Notes under the pieces: model-generated | The model's database searches: none | What the model was told of the DNA's origin: nothing | The model's input: the letters and a program-made list of their open reading frames with translations, nothing else | Shown: positions 8,259 to 16,652 of the stretch, in pieces | Position numbering within the stretch: the first letter of the stretch is position 1 | Layout: every line of letters begins with the position of its first letter | NCBI RefSeq assembly: GCF_030269125.1 | Contig: NZ_BSSM01000003.1 | Location: 186,001-250,000 of the forward strand | DNA length: 64,000 bases | Source of the DNA: Streptomyces hygroscopicus subsp. hygroscopicus | Lineage (GTDB): Bacteria > Actinomycetota > Actinomycetes > Streptomycetales > Streptomycetaceae | Direction of reading: 5' to 3' | Translations under genes and position numbers: made by a program

Positions 8259-9632
8259 ATGAACGATTCCTCTCACCGTCAGGACGGCGCCGCTCTCTCC
8301 ACCGCCGAGGACGCCGCCCTGACCTCCGAAGTCACCGAGCTGTGCGCCCGGTTGATCCGTTTCGACACCAGCAACTACGGCGCAGGCAGCTCCCGCGGTG
8401 AGCGGGAGGCGGCCGAGTGGGCCGCCGAACTGCTCTCCGACTCCGGTTACGAGCCGGTCGTGCTGGAGTCGGCCCCGCGCCGGGCCAGCACGGTGGTCCG
8501 TATCCCCGGCGAAAACCGCGACGCCCCCGCGCTGCTCGTCCACGGCCATCTGGACGTGGTCCCGGCCGAACCCGCCGACTGGAGCTTCGACCCGTTCTGC
8601 GGGGACATACGCGACGGAGTGGTCCTGGGCCGGGGCGCGTTGGACATGAAGGACATGGACGCGATGATGCTGGCGGTCGCCCGCTCGTGGGCGCGCCGGG
8701 GCGTGCGTCCGCCGCGCGATGTCGTGATGGCCTTCGTTGCCGACGAGGAGGACACCGGCGAGCTGGGCGCGGGCTTCCTCGTCGACCGGCATCCGGACCT
8801 CTTCGAGGGGGTGGCCACCGCGATCGGCGAGTCCGGCGGCTACTCGCTTCACCTGCCGGACACCTCCCGGCTCTACCCGATCGCCGTCGGCGAGCGCGGC
8901 AGCGCCTGGATGGACCTGACCGCGCGCGGCGCGGCCGGCCACGGTTCCCGTCCCGGTCCGGACAACGCTGTCGCGACCCTGGCGGGGGCGCTGGCCGCGC
9001 TCGCCGCACACCGCTGGCCGATCAGGATCGTGCCGGCGGTGGCCGCCCTGCTGGAGGGGCTCTGCGCCCACTTGGGCATCACGGTCGACCCGGCCGACCC
9101 CGTGTCGCTGGCACAGTTGGGCGAGGCGGCGAAGCTGGTCGAGGCCACCGTCGCCAACACGCTCAACCCGACCATGCTCAAGGCGGGGTACAAGCACAAC
9201 GTCATCCCGAGCGAGGCGACGGCGGGCGTGGACGGCCGTATCCTGCCCGGCGCGGAGGAGGACTTCTTCGCCACTGTGGACGCGCTGCTCGGCGAGAACG
9301 TCTCCCGTTCCTTCCACAGCTTCGCCGCCCCGGTCTTCGCCGACCACGAGTCGCGCGAGTTCGCGGCGATGGCGGCGGCGCTGCGCCGGGCCGACCCCGA
9401 GGCACTGGTCCTGCCCTTCATCATGTCCGGCGGCACCGACGCCAAGGCGTTCGCCCGGCTCGGCATCCAGTGCTACGGCTTCGGCCCCGGCCTCACCCCG
9501 CCCGGCTTCGACGCGTGGCAGTACGTGCACGGCGTCGACGAGCAGGTCCTGGTGAGCAGCCTGGAGTTCGGGGTGCGGGTGCTGGAGGACTTCCTGCGCA
9601 GTGACCCGCTCGCCGCCTCCCCGGGCCGGTGA
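8259..9632 (+). CDS. M20-family metallopeptidase (ArgE/DapE/Acy1 type)
   Basis: 457 residues, cytoplasmic. The metal ligands are visible in order: HGHLDVVP (His, Asp), GRGALDMKD (Asp), ADEEDTGELG (Glu-Glu) and a late GTDAKAF region. The insert with GAAGHGSRP is the usual dimerisation/lid domain. Family members remove N-acyl groups or split dipeptides. The start ATG 8259 gives the expected length; earlier in-frame codons read through Pro-rich sequence overlapping the RpiR gene. It lies between the regulator and the importer and probably hydrolyses imported peptides. Confidence 0.88.
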   Translation: MNDSSHRQDGAALSTAEDAALTSEVTELCARLIRFDTSNYGAGSSRGEREAAEWAAELLSDSGYEPVVLESAPRRASTVVRIPGENRDAPALLVHGHLDVVPAEPADWSFDPFCGDIRDGVVLGRGALDMKDMDAMMLAVARSWARRGVRPPRDVVMAFVADEEDTGELGAGFLVDRHPDLFEGVATAIGESGGYSLHLPDTSRLYPIAVGERGSAWMDLTARGAAGHGSRPGPDNAVATLAGALAALAAHRWPIRIVPAVAALLEGLCAHLGITVDPADPVSLAQLGEAAKLVEATVANTLNPTMLKAGYKHNVIPSEATAGVDGRILPGAEEDFFATVDALLGENVSRSFHSFAAPVFADHESREFAAMAAALRRADPEALVLPFIMSGGTDAKAFARLGIQCYGFGPGLTPPGFDAWQYVHGVDEQVLVSSLEFGVRVLEDFLRSDPLAASPGR

Positions 9633-9732
9633 CCGGGCCCCGTACCACCTGAACCGCCCGGCCGCTCTTCCCACCACCTCCCCACCGACCAGCATCCCGC
9701 ACCCCCCGCACACCACCCGCACACCCCAATAG

Positions 9733-9745
9733 ATGCACTATGCAT
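9733..9745. promoter_or_regulatory. Palindrome upstream of the importer operon
   Basis: ATGCA-CTA-TGCAT, an AT-richer perfect palindrome in an otherwise GC-rich leader, about 110 bp before the solute-binding protein start. It is a candidate operator for the RpiR or XRE-cupin regulator. Confidence 0.4.
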
Positions 9746-9856
9746 TGATTGGCATGCCCGCACGGTTCGTACCGGGTCCCGCAGCGCGGCGGCACTCGTA
9801 TCTCGCTCCATTCCCCTAGCGGCCCCGGCCGCCGGCACATCCTGGAGAAGTTCACG

Positions 9857-11701
9857 ATGACCACGTCCACCCCCTTGCGCAGAACCGGCCGCAAGGCTGC
9901 CGCACTGACCGCCTCCCTGCTGCTCGGCACCGCCGCGGGCCTCGTCGCAGCGCCGGCCGCCTCGGCCGACGACGGCGGCGGGACGCTGCGGATGCCGATC
10001 ACGGGCATCGGCATCGACTCCCTCAACCCGTTCCTCGCCTACTTCGCGGGCAGCCTGGACGTGTTCTCGGGCATCTACCCCGCCCTGGACAGGGTGGAGC
10101 AGGACGGCACCGTCAAGCCGTATCTCGCCGACTCCTGGACGACCTCCAGCGACAAACTCACCTGGACCTTCAAGATCCACAAGGGTCTGAAGTGGAGCGA
10201 CGGAAAGCCGATCACGGCCGAGGACGCCGCCTGGACGTTCAACCTGATCATGAAGAACTCCACCGCGGCCACCGCCAACGGCTCGCTGGTCGGCAACTTC
10301 GCCTCGGTCAGCGCACCGGACGCCACCACTCTGGTCGTCAAGACCAAGAAGCCGCAGGCCACGATGCTTTCGGTCAGCATCCCGGTGTCGGGCATCCCGA
10401 TCGTGCCGAAGCACATATGGGAATCGCACGTCAAGGATCTGAAGAACTACAAGAACGACAGCTTCCCGATCGTCGGGTACGGCCCGTGGACGCTGACGGA
10501 CTACAAGCCCGAGCAGTACGTCAAGTTCGACGCGAACAAGGACTTCCTGCTGGGCGCACCCAAGTACGCCCACATGATCCAGCAGGCGTTCAAGAACACG
10601 GACGCCGCCGTGGCCGCGCTCCGATCGGGTCAGCTCGACTACGTCAGCGGGCTCAACCCCACCCAGTACCAGGCGCTCAGGAGCCAGTCCGGGGTGAAGG
10701 CGTTCGAGCAGGTCGGCAACCGCTGGAACGGTATCGAGGTGAACGGGGGCGCTCGCACCCGCGACGGCAAGAAGATCGGTACCGGCCACCCGGCGCTCGG
10801 CGATGTCAAGGTCCGTGAGGCGCTGGCGCTCGCCATCGACCGGGCCACGATCGTGAAGAGGGTCCGCGACGGCCTGGCGCAGGTCGGCGCCAGCTACCTG
10901 CCACCGTCCCTCCCGCAGTACGCCTGGCAGCCCTCCGGCTCCGAGAAGTTCGGCTACGACCCGGCCAAGGCCGACTCCGTGCTCGACGCGGCGGGTTACA
11001 AGAAGGGCTCCGACGGGATCCGGGTCGACCCGAAGTCCAAGCGCAAGCTGGAGTTCCGCCTCGGCATCCACTCCGACGACGACGCGGACGCCAAGGTCTC
11101 CACGTACCTCGCGGGCTGGTTCAAGGAGATCGGGGTCAAGGTCGACATCCAGTCGATGAGCTCCTCCAAGCTCAACGCCGATCTGGCCAAGGGCGACTGG
11201 GACATCCTGATGGACTCCTGGTCGACCGGACCGGACCCGACGTACCTGCTGGGCATCCAGACCTGCGCGGCGCTGCCCGACAGCAAGGGCGAAGGCGGCA
11301 GCACGGACTCGTTCTTCTGCGACAAGGACTACGACGACCTGTTCCTGCGTCAGCAGAGTGCCTTCGACGACAAGCAGCGCGCCGATCTGCTCCGGCGGAT
11401 GCAGGCGATCCTGTACAAGGCCAACGAGAACATCATGATCTACAACGCCAACGGCCTCGCCGCGTACCGCACCGACCGGGTGAACGGCATCGTGGCGGGC
11501 AAGGCGGACTCCACCGGCGCCTTCCCCGCGCAGAACTCCTTCGACCAGTACCTGGACGCGACCCCGGCGAAGGCCTCGTCCTCCTCCTCCGGCAGCGGCT
11601 CCGGCACCGTGATCGGCGTGTCCGTGACCGTGGTCGTCGTCCTGGCCGCCGGCGGTGTGTTCCTGGCGCGTCGCCGCTCCTCCTCCGACGACCGCGAGTA
11701 G
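9857..11701 (+). CDS. Peptide-binding protein of a Dpp-type importer, C-terminally membrane-anchored
   Basis: 614 residues of the SBP family 5 (DppA/OppA type). ATG 9857 follows GGAGAAG and opens a Sec signal peptide (RRTGRKAAALTASLLLG, cleavage near ASA-DDG). The binding domain runs from about 45 to 570 (TWTFKIHKGLKWSDGKPITA, VREALALAIDRATIVK). Unusually there is no lipobox cysteine. Instead a Ser/Gly-rich linker leads to one transmembrane helix (VIGVSVTVVVVLAAGGVFLA) and a basic tail RRRSSSDDRE, so the protein is probably held at the membrane by its C-terminus. It is first of a run of overlapping transporter genes. Confidence 0.92.
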   Translation: MTTSTPLRRTGRKAAALTASLLLGTAAGLVAAPAASADDGGGTLRMPITGIGIDSLNPFLAYFAGSLDVFSGIYPALDRVEQDGTVKPYLADSWTTSSDKLTWTFKIHKGLKWSDGKPITAEDAAWTFNLIMKNSTAATANGSLVGNFASVSAPDATTLVVKTKKPQATMLSVSIPVSGIPIVPKHIWESHVKDLKNYKNDSFPIVGYGPWTLTDYKPEQYVKFDANKDFLLGAPKYAHMIQQAFKNTDAAVAALRSGQLDYVSGLNPTQYQALRSQSGVKAFEQVGNRWNGIEVNGGARTRDGKKIGTGHPALGDVKVREALALAIDRATIVKRVRDGLAQVGASYLPPSLPQYAWQPSGSEKFGYDPAKADSVLDAAGYKKGSDGIRVDPKSKRKLEFRLGIHSDDDADAKVSTYLAGWFKEIGVKVDIQSMSSSKLNADLAKGDWDILMDSWSTGPDPTYLLGIQTCAALPDSKGEGGSTDSFFCDKDYDDLFLRQQSAFDDKQRADLLRRMQAILYKANENIMIYNANGLAAYRTDRVNGIVAGKADSTGAFPAQNSFDQYLDATPAKASSSSSGSGSGTVIGVSVTVVVVLAAGGVFLARRRSSSDDRE

Positions 11702-11704
11702 ACC

Positions 11705-12763
11705 GTGGCAGACACCATCGACGTCATCGGCGCCGTCGCGGCCAAGCCCGCCGGCGCCCCGGAGGGCGGCCGCCCAAAGGGCTCCGGGTTCGCGCGTTAC
11801 CTGGTCACGAAGCTGGTGGCCGCGGCGATCAGCTTCCTGGTCACGCTCGTCATCGGCTTCGTCCTGTTCAGCCTGATGCCGGCCGACCCCGTCCAGTCCA
11901 TCACCCGAGGCCGTCCCACCAGCGACGCGCAGATGGCCCGGCTGCGCCATCAGCTCGGCCTCGACCAGTCGGTGCCGGAGCGCTTCTTCCATTTCGTGAC
12001 CGACACCCTGACCGGGCACCTCGGCACCTCCTGGGAGTTCCAGCAGCCGGTCAGCTCGCTCATCGGCGACCGGCTGTGGCCGACCCTGCTGCTGATGGGC
12101 ACCGCCACCGTGATCTCGGTGCTGCTGGGCCTCTGGCTGGGCGTCAGGTCCGGCTGGCGGCACGGCAGTTGGCTGGACCGTATCGTCACCGGCGCATCGC
12201 TGACACTGTGGTCGGTGCCCACCTTCTGGCTCGGCATGATCCTGCTGATCACGTTCAGCGTGGGCATCGGCCCCTTCCCCGGCTTCCTGCCGGCGGGCGG
12301 CATGAGCGACCCGGCGATCACCGGTGGCCTGGACCACGTCGTCGACGTGGCCAAGCACCTGGTCCTGCCCTGCCTGACCATGGTCCTGGTCGTCTTCGCC
12401 CAGTACGTGTCCGTCATGCGCTCGTCGATCATCGACGAGTTGGGCAGTCCCTACCTGCTCACCGCACGGGCCAAGGGACTGCGCGACGACGACGTACGGC
12501 GCAGGCACGCCGTGCCCAACGCCCTGTTGCCCTCGGTCACCATGATCTTCATGCATCTGGGCACGGTGCTCGGCGGTGCCATCACCGTGGAGACCGTCTA
12601 CTCCTGGCCGGGCCTGGGCCAGCTCAGCTATCAGGCTCTCAAGGTGCCCGATCTGCCCCTGCTCCAGGGCACGTTCATCGTCTTCAGCGCGTCGGTGATC
12701 CTCATGAACCTCCTCGCCGACGTGGTATACCGCTTCCTCGACCCCCGGGTGCGTGCCCAGTGA
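11705..12763 (+). CDS. Dpp-type ABC permease 1 (DppB-like)
   Basis: 352 residues, GTG start 3 bp after the binding-protein stop. It has a first transmembrane segment near 45-65, the typical DppB loop (LRHQLGLDQSVPERFFHFVT and GTSWEFQQPVSSLI), and the EAA-type cytoplasmic loop YLLTARAKGLRDDDV that contacts the ATPase. It forms half of the channel for peptide import with the next gene, whose GTG overlaps its stop by 4 bp. Confidence 0.93.
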   Translation: MADTIDVIGAVAAKPAGAPEGGRPKGSGFARYLVTKLVAAAISFLVTLVIGFVLFSLMPADPVQSITRGRPTSDAQMARLRHQLGLDQSVPERFFHFVTDTLTGHLGTSWEFQQPVSSLIGDRLWPTLLLMGTATVISVLLGLWLGVRSGWRHGSWLDRIVTGASLTLWSVPTFWLGMILLITFSVGIGPFPGFLPAGGMSDPAITGGLDHVVDVAKHLVLPCLTMVLVVFAQYVSVMRSSIIDELGSPYLLTARAKGLRDDDVRRRHAVPNALLPSVTMIFMHLGTVLGGAITVETVYSWPGLGQLSYQALKVPDLPLLQGTFIVFSASVILMNLLADVVYRFLDPRVRAQ

Positions 12764-13698
12764 CCCACCACGAACCCCTCACCAAGGCGGACCCGCCGGT
12801 CGCCGCGCCACCGGTCGCACCGGTCACGTCGAAGCCGCGCCACAACGGATTCACCGGCTTCATCAGGTCCTTCCTGCGCATCCGCTCCGGCGTGGCAGGA
12901 CTCGGCATCCTGGTCGTGTTCGCCCTGCTCGCCCTGTGCGCGCCGTTGTTCATCTCCCACAACGACCTCGACGTCATCAAGGTGGACGGGCCCTCGCTGC
13001 ACTCCCCCACCGACGGCTACCCGCTCGGCACCGACCAGGAGGGGCGCTCCATCCTGCTGCTGGTCATCTGGGGAGCCCGCTCCTCGCTGTCCATCGGTCT
13101 GATGGCGACCGTGCTGACGGTGGTGCTCGGCAGCGCGGTCGGCCTGATCGCCGGGCACTACGGCGGCTGGATCGGCAAGGCGCTGATGCACCTCACCGAC
13201 TGGTTCATCGCGCTGCCCGGCCTGCCCCTCGCCATCTCGCTGTCGGCAGTGATCGGGCAGGGCACCGCCTCCATCACCATCGCCATCGCGATCACCAGTT
13301 GGTCGTCCACGGCCCGGCTGGTGCGGGCGCAGACCCTCGCCGTGGAGGCGAAGCCGTTCATCGAGCGGGCCAGGGCACTGGGCGCGGGTGGGCCGCAGGT
13401 GATGCTCCGGCACGTCCTGCCGAACGTCACCCCGCTGATCCTGGTCTCCTCCACGCTGACCGTGGCCTCGGCGATCCTGTCGGAGGCGACCCTGACCTTC
13501 CTCGGCCTGGGCGATCCGACCGGCATCTCCTGGGGCGCGATGCTGAACTCGGCGCTGAGCGGCGGCGCCGTCACCTCCGGCGCCTGGTGGTACCTGTACC
13601 CGCCGGGCATCGCCATCCTGATCGTCGTCCTCGGCTTCACCCTGACCGGCCGCGCCGTGGAGACGATTCTCAATCCGAGGTCGGTGAAGACACGTTGA
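12760..13698 (+). CDS. Dpp-type ABC permease 2 (DppC-like)
   Basis: 312 residues starting at a GTG that overlaps the previous stop (GTGA). It shows the DppC N-terminal pattern (a Pro-rich cytoplasmic leader, then FLRIRSGVAGLGILVVFALL), the periplasmic PLGTDQEGRSIL motif and the EAA loop FIERARALGAGGPQVMLRHV. It partners with the preceding permease. The following ATPase start again overlaps its stop. Confidence 0.93.
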   Translation: MTHHEPLTKADPPVAAPPVAPVTSKPRHNGFTGFIRSFLRIRSGVAGLGILVVFALLALCAPLFISHNDLDVIKVDGPSLHSPTDGYPLGTDQEGRSILLLVIWGARSSLSIGLMATVLTVVLGSAVGLIAGHYGGWIGKALMHLTDWFIALPGLPLAISLSAVIGQGTASITIAIAITSWSSTARLVRAQTLAVEAKPFIERARALGAGGPQVMLRHVLPNVTPLILVSSTLTVASAILSEATLTFLGLGDPTGISWGAMLNSALSGGAVTSGAWWYLYPPGIAILIVVLGFTLTGRAVETILNPRSVKTR

Positions 13699-14744
13699 AG
13701 GCGATGCTGGAGGTCAGGAACCTCAAGGTCACCTACCGCGGCGGCGGGCGCGCGGTGCCCGCCGTGCGCGGGGTGGACCTCACGCTGGACGCCGGGCAGA
13801 CGCTCGGCCTGGCCGGCGAGTCCGGCTCGGGCAAGTCCACCCTGGCGATGAGCCTGCTGCGGCTGCTGCCGTCCGCCGCCGAGGTCACCGGCCAGGTGCT
13901 GTACCAGGGCGAGGATCTGCTCACCGCCCGGTGGAGCCGGCTGCGGGCGGTCCGCTGGGCGGAGGCATCCGTCGTCTTCCAGGGCGCGATGACCGCCCTC
14001 AACCCCGTGCACACCATCGGCGACCAGCTCGCCGAGCCGATCCTGCTGCACGGCCGCAGGGCCGGCGAAGAGGGCGGCCGGATCTCCGGCAGGCAGGCCC
14101 ACGCCCGTGCGGCCGAGCTGCTGGAGTCGGTGGGCGTACCGGCGCGCCGGATGCGCAGCTATCCGCACGAGTTCTCCGGCGGGCAGCGCCAGCGCATCAT
14201 GATCGCGATGGCGCTGGCGTGCCGTCCGAACCTGATCATCGCGGACGAGCCGACCACGGCACTGGACGTGATGGTGCAGGCCCAGATCCTGGACCTGCTG
14301 TCGGACCTGGTGCGGGACGAGGGCATCGGCGTCATCATGATCAGCCACGACCTGTCCGTCCTCGGCCAGATGTGCGACCGGCTCGCGGTGATGTACGCCG
14401 GTGAGCTGGTGGAGTCCGGACCCTCCCGGCAAGTCCTGGACGATCCGAGGCACCCTTACACCCGGGCGCTGTCCCGCGCCTTCCCCACCATCGGTGACCC
14501 TGCCTCCCGCAGGGCGCCGGCCGGGCTGCCCGGCGACCCGCCCGACCTGGCCGCGCTCGGCTCGGGTTGCCCGTTCGCGGCCCGCTGCCCCGACGCGCAC
14601 GAGGTCTGCGACAGCACCCCGGTCGAGCTGCGACCGGCCGGTCCCGGCCGGCAGTCGGCGTGCCTGCGGGTGCTGCCCGGTTTCCCGAACGTCTCCACGG
14701 CCTCGGACATGCCCGGACCGTCCGCGGAAGGAGCCCGCTCATGA
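13695..14744 (+). CDS. Dpp-type ABC ATPase 1 (DppD-like)
   Basis: 349 residues if read from TTG 13695, which overlaps the permease stop by 4 bp like the other joints of this operon; ATG 13704 is an in-frame alternative. Walker A is GESGSGKST, the signature FSGGQRQR, Walker B LIIADEPTTALD, followed by SHDLSVL. The C-terminal oligopeptide-ATPase extension carries CPFAARCPDAHEVC, the cysteine cluster typical of Opp/Dpp ATPases. It energises peptide import. Confidence 0.93.
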   Translation: MKAMLEVRNLKVTYRGGGRAVPAVRGVDLTLDAGQTLGLAGESGSGKSTLAMSLLRLLPSAAEVTGQVLYQGEDLLTARWSRLRAVRWAEASVVFQGAMTALNPVHTIGDQLAEPILLHGRRAGEEGGRISGRQAHARAAELLESVGVPARRMRSYPHEFSGGQRQRIMIAMALACRPNLIIADEPTTALDVMVQAQILDLLSDLVRDEGIGVIMISHDLSVLGQMCDRLAVMYAGELVESGPSRQVLDDPRHPYTRALSRAFPTIGDPASRRAPAGLPGDPPDLAALGSGCPFAARCPDAHEVCDSTPVELRPAGPGRQSACLRVLPGFPNVSTASDMPGPSAEGARS

Positions 14745-15769
14745 CCGTCACCACCACCGGCGCGGTCACCGCACCCACCCCGGCCACGGCGCCCGCGCTG
14801 GAGGTCCGCGACCTGCACATCACCTACCCGCCCCGAGCCGGCCGCAGCCCCGCCAGGGCGGTGGACGGCGTCGACCTCCATCTGCGCCGCGGCGAGATCC
14901 TCGCCCTGATCGGCGAGTCCGGCTGCGGCAAGTCCACCCTGGCACGCGCCCTGACCGGGCTGGTCAAGCCCACGTCCGGCGAGGTCCTGTGCGACGGCGT
15001 GCCGCTGCGCTACACGAGCGGCGCGCTGAAGGCGCACCGCCGCAAGGTCCAGTTCGTCCTCCAGGACCCCGGTGGCGCTCTGAACCCGCGCCAGAACGTG
15101 TTCGACGCGATCGCCGAGGGTCCCCGGCTGCACCGGCTGAAGGACGGCCTCGAACAGCGCGTGCACTCTGCCCTGTCCAAGGCCGGGCTGCGCCCTCCGG
15201 AGCAGTTCCTGTCGCGCTTTCCGCACGAGTTGTCCGGCGGTCAGCAGCAGCGCGTGGTGATCGCGGGCGCGCTGGCGCTGGAGCCCTCGGTGATCGTCGC
15301 CGACGAACCGGTGGCCTCGCTGGACGCCTCCGTACGCGGCGAGATCCTCAAGCTCGTCCTCGACCTGCGCCGCGACCTCGGCCTGTCCTCCCTGGTGGTC
15401 AGTCACGACCTGGGTCTGGCCTGGAACATCGCCGACCGGGTGGCCGTGATGTACCTGGGCCGCATCGTCGAGGTGGGCACCGTCGAGGAGGTCCTGCTCG
15501 CGCCGACGCATCCGTACACCAAGGCGCTGCTGTCGGTGGTGTCCGCGGAGGGCGGGCGCGGTGGGCGGCCCCAGCTGCTCCAGGGCGAGCCGCCGGACCC
15601 GACGGCCGTGCCCGGAGGCTGCCGGTTCCACCCGCGCTGCCCGGTGTGGGCCGGTCTCGACACAGCGGGCCGCGCGGAGGCGGGCTGCGACCGGCGGACG
15701 CTGCCGGTCCTCCCCGCACAGGCGCCGGCGGGCGGTCAGGCCGCCTGTCACCTCGCGAGCGCGTCGTGA
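14741..15769 (+). CDS. Dpp-type ABC ATPase 2 (DppF-like)
   Basis: 342 residues, ATG overlapping the previous stop (ATGA), with GGAAGGAG upstream. Walker A is GESGCGKST, the signature LSGGQQQR, Walker B VIVADEPVASLD, with the H-loop in VVSHDLGL, and a C-terminal Opp/Dpp cysteine cluster (CRFHPRCPVW). It pairs with the DppD-like subunit to drive the importer. The next gene again begins inside its stop. Confidence 0.93.
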   Translation: MTVTTTGAVTAPTPATAPALEVRDLHITYPPRAGRSPARAVDGVDLHLRRGEILALIGESGCGKSTLARALTGLVKPTSGEVLCDGVPLRYTSGALKAHRRKVQFVLQDPGGALNPRQNVFDAIAEGPRLHRLKDGLEQRVHSALSKAGLRPPEQFLSRFPHELSGGQQQRVVIAGALALEPSVIVADEPVASLDASVRGEILKLVLDLRRDLGLSSLVVSHDLGLAWNIADRVAVMYLGRIVEVGTVEEVLLAPTHPYTKALLSVVSAEGGRGGRPQLLQGEPPDPTAVPGGCRFHPRCPVWAGLDTAGRAEAGCDRRTLPVLPAQAPAGGQAACHLASAS

Positions 15770-16620
15770 ACCCGACGGCTGCACCGACGTCCGGGGCCGG
15801 TACCCGGCAGGACGCGCCGCTGGTCGTACGTGACGTGGACGGCCCGCTGGAGATGGCCGACTGCGTCGCGCTGTACGAGCGGGTCATGGGGCTGCGTCCC
15901 GACGACGGCAGCCTCAACCCGCGCCTGCTGACCGCCCTTCAGGAAAACAGCGGCCTGGTCGTCGGCGCCTATCTCGGCGCGGAGCTGGTGGGGTTCACCT
16001 ACAGCTTCCTCGCCCGCGAGCGGGGCACCGACGGGCAGGGCCCACGCCTGTACCAGTACTCGCAGCTCGCGGTGGTGGCGCACGAGCGACAAGGCCTCGG
16101 CATCGGACGGCTGCTGAAGCTCGGCCAGCGCGAACGCTGCCTGGCCGCGGGAACGACGCTGATCCGCTGGGCGTACGACCCGATGCAGACCCGCAACGCC
16201 CACTTCAACCTGGACGTGCTCGGTGCGGTGGTGGACGCGTTGAAGCCCGCGATGTACGGCACCTCGGGCTTCGGCGCCGCCACCGGCGAGTCCACCGACC
16301 GCTTCATCGCCTCCTGGCACCTGGACGCCCCGGCACGGCCCGCCGCGCCCGCTCCCTGTCGGCCGCCGGGCGGTTGGACCGTCGGCCAGGTGTACGACGA
16401 CGGCGACGACCGGATCGTGGTCCTGCCCGACGACTGGTACCGGCTGCGCGCCGAGAGCGGCCCGGAGCGCGCCGCCCGGCTGCGTGGCCGCCTCACCCGC
16501 ACGTTCGCCCGGCTGCTCGCCGACCGCACGGCCGTCTCCTGCGTACGGCTGCCGGACGGTCTCGCCGCATACCGCTTCATCCCCCGTGCCGCCGCACCCG
16601 GCACGGCCCCCCGCCCCTGA
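15766..16620 (+). CDS. GNAT-family acyltransferase, possibly D-amino-acid N-succinyltransferase
   Basis: 284 residues, GTG overlapping the DppF-like stop. The GNAT core shows LVVGAYLGAELVGFTYSFL, then YQYSQLAVVAHERQGLGIGR (the acyl-CoA binding A-site, R/Q-x-x-G-x-G) and IRWAYDPMQTRNAHFNLDVL. This longer GNAT subtype is the one found beside N-succinylamino-acid racemases. Known chemistry for such pairs (Geobacillus kaustophilus) is succinyl-CoA-dependent N-succinylation of D-amino acids. That activity is inferred here from the next gene and from the M20 hydrolase further down the operon. Confidence 0.82.
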   Translation: MNPTAAPTSGAGTRQDAPLVVRDVDGPLEMADCVALYERVMGLRPDDGSLNPRLLTALQENSGLVVGAYLGAELVGFTYSFLARERGTDGQGPRLYQYSQLAVVAHERQGLGIGRLLKLGQRERCLAAGTTLIRWAYDPMQTRNAHFNLDVLGAVVDALKPAMYGTSGFGAATGESTDRFIASWHLDAPARPAAPAPCRPPGGWTVGQVYDDGDDRIVVLPDDWYRLRAESGPERAARLRGRLTRTFARLLADRTAVSCVRLPDGLAAYRFIPRAAAPGTAPRP

Positions 16621-16652
16621 CCCGGGCCCCGCACGGTAGGACGACCCCACAC

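Noticed and set aside
9473..12556. A 1027-residue leftward frame across the binding protein and permease
   Set aside because: Antisense shadow; the plus-strand genes have signal peptide, family motifs and ribosome binding sites.
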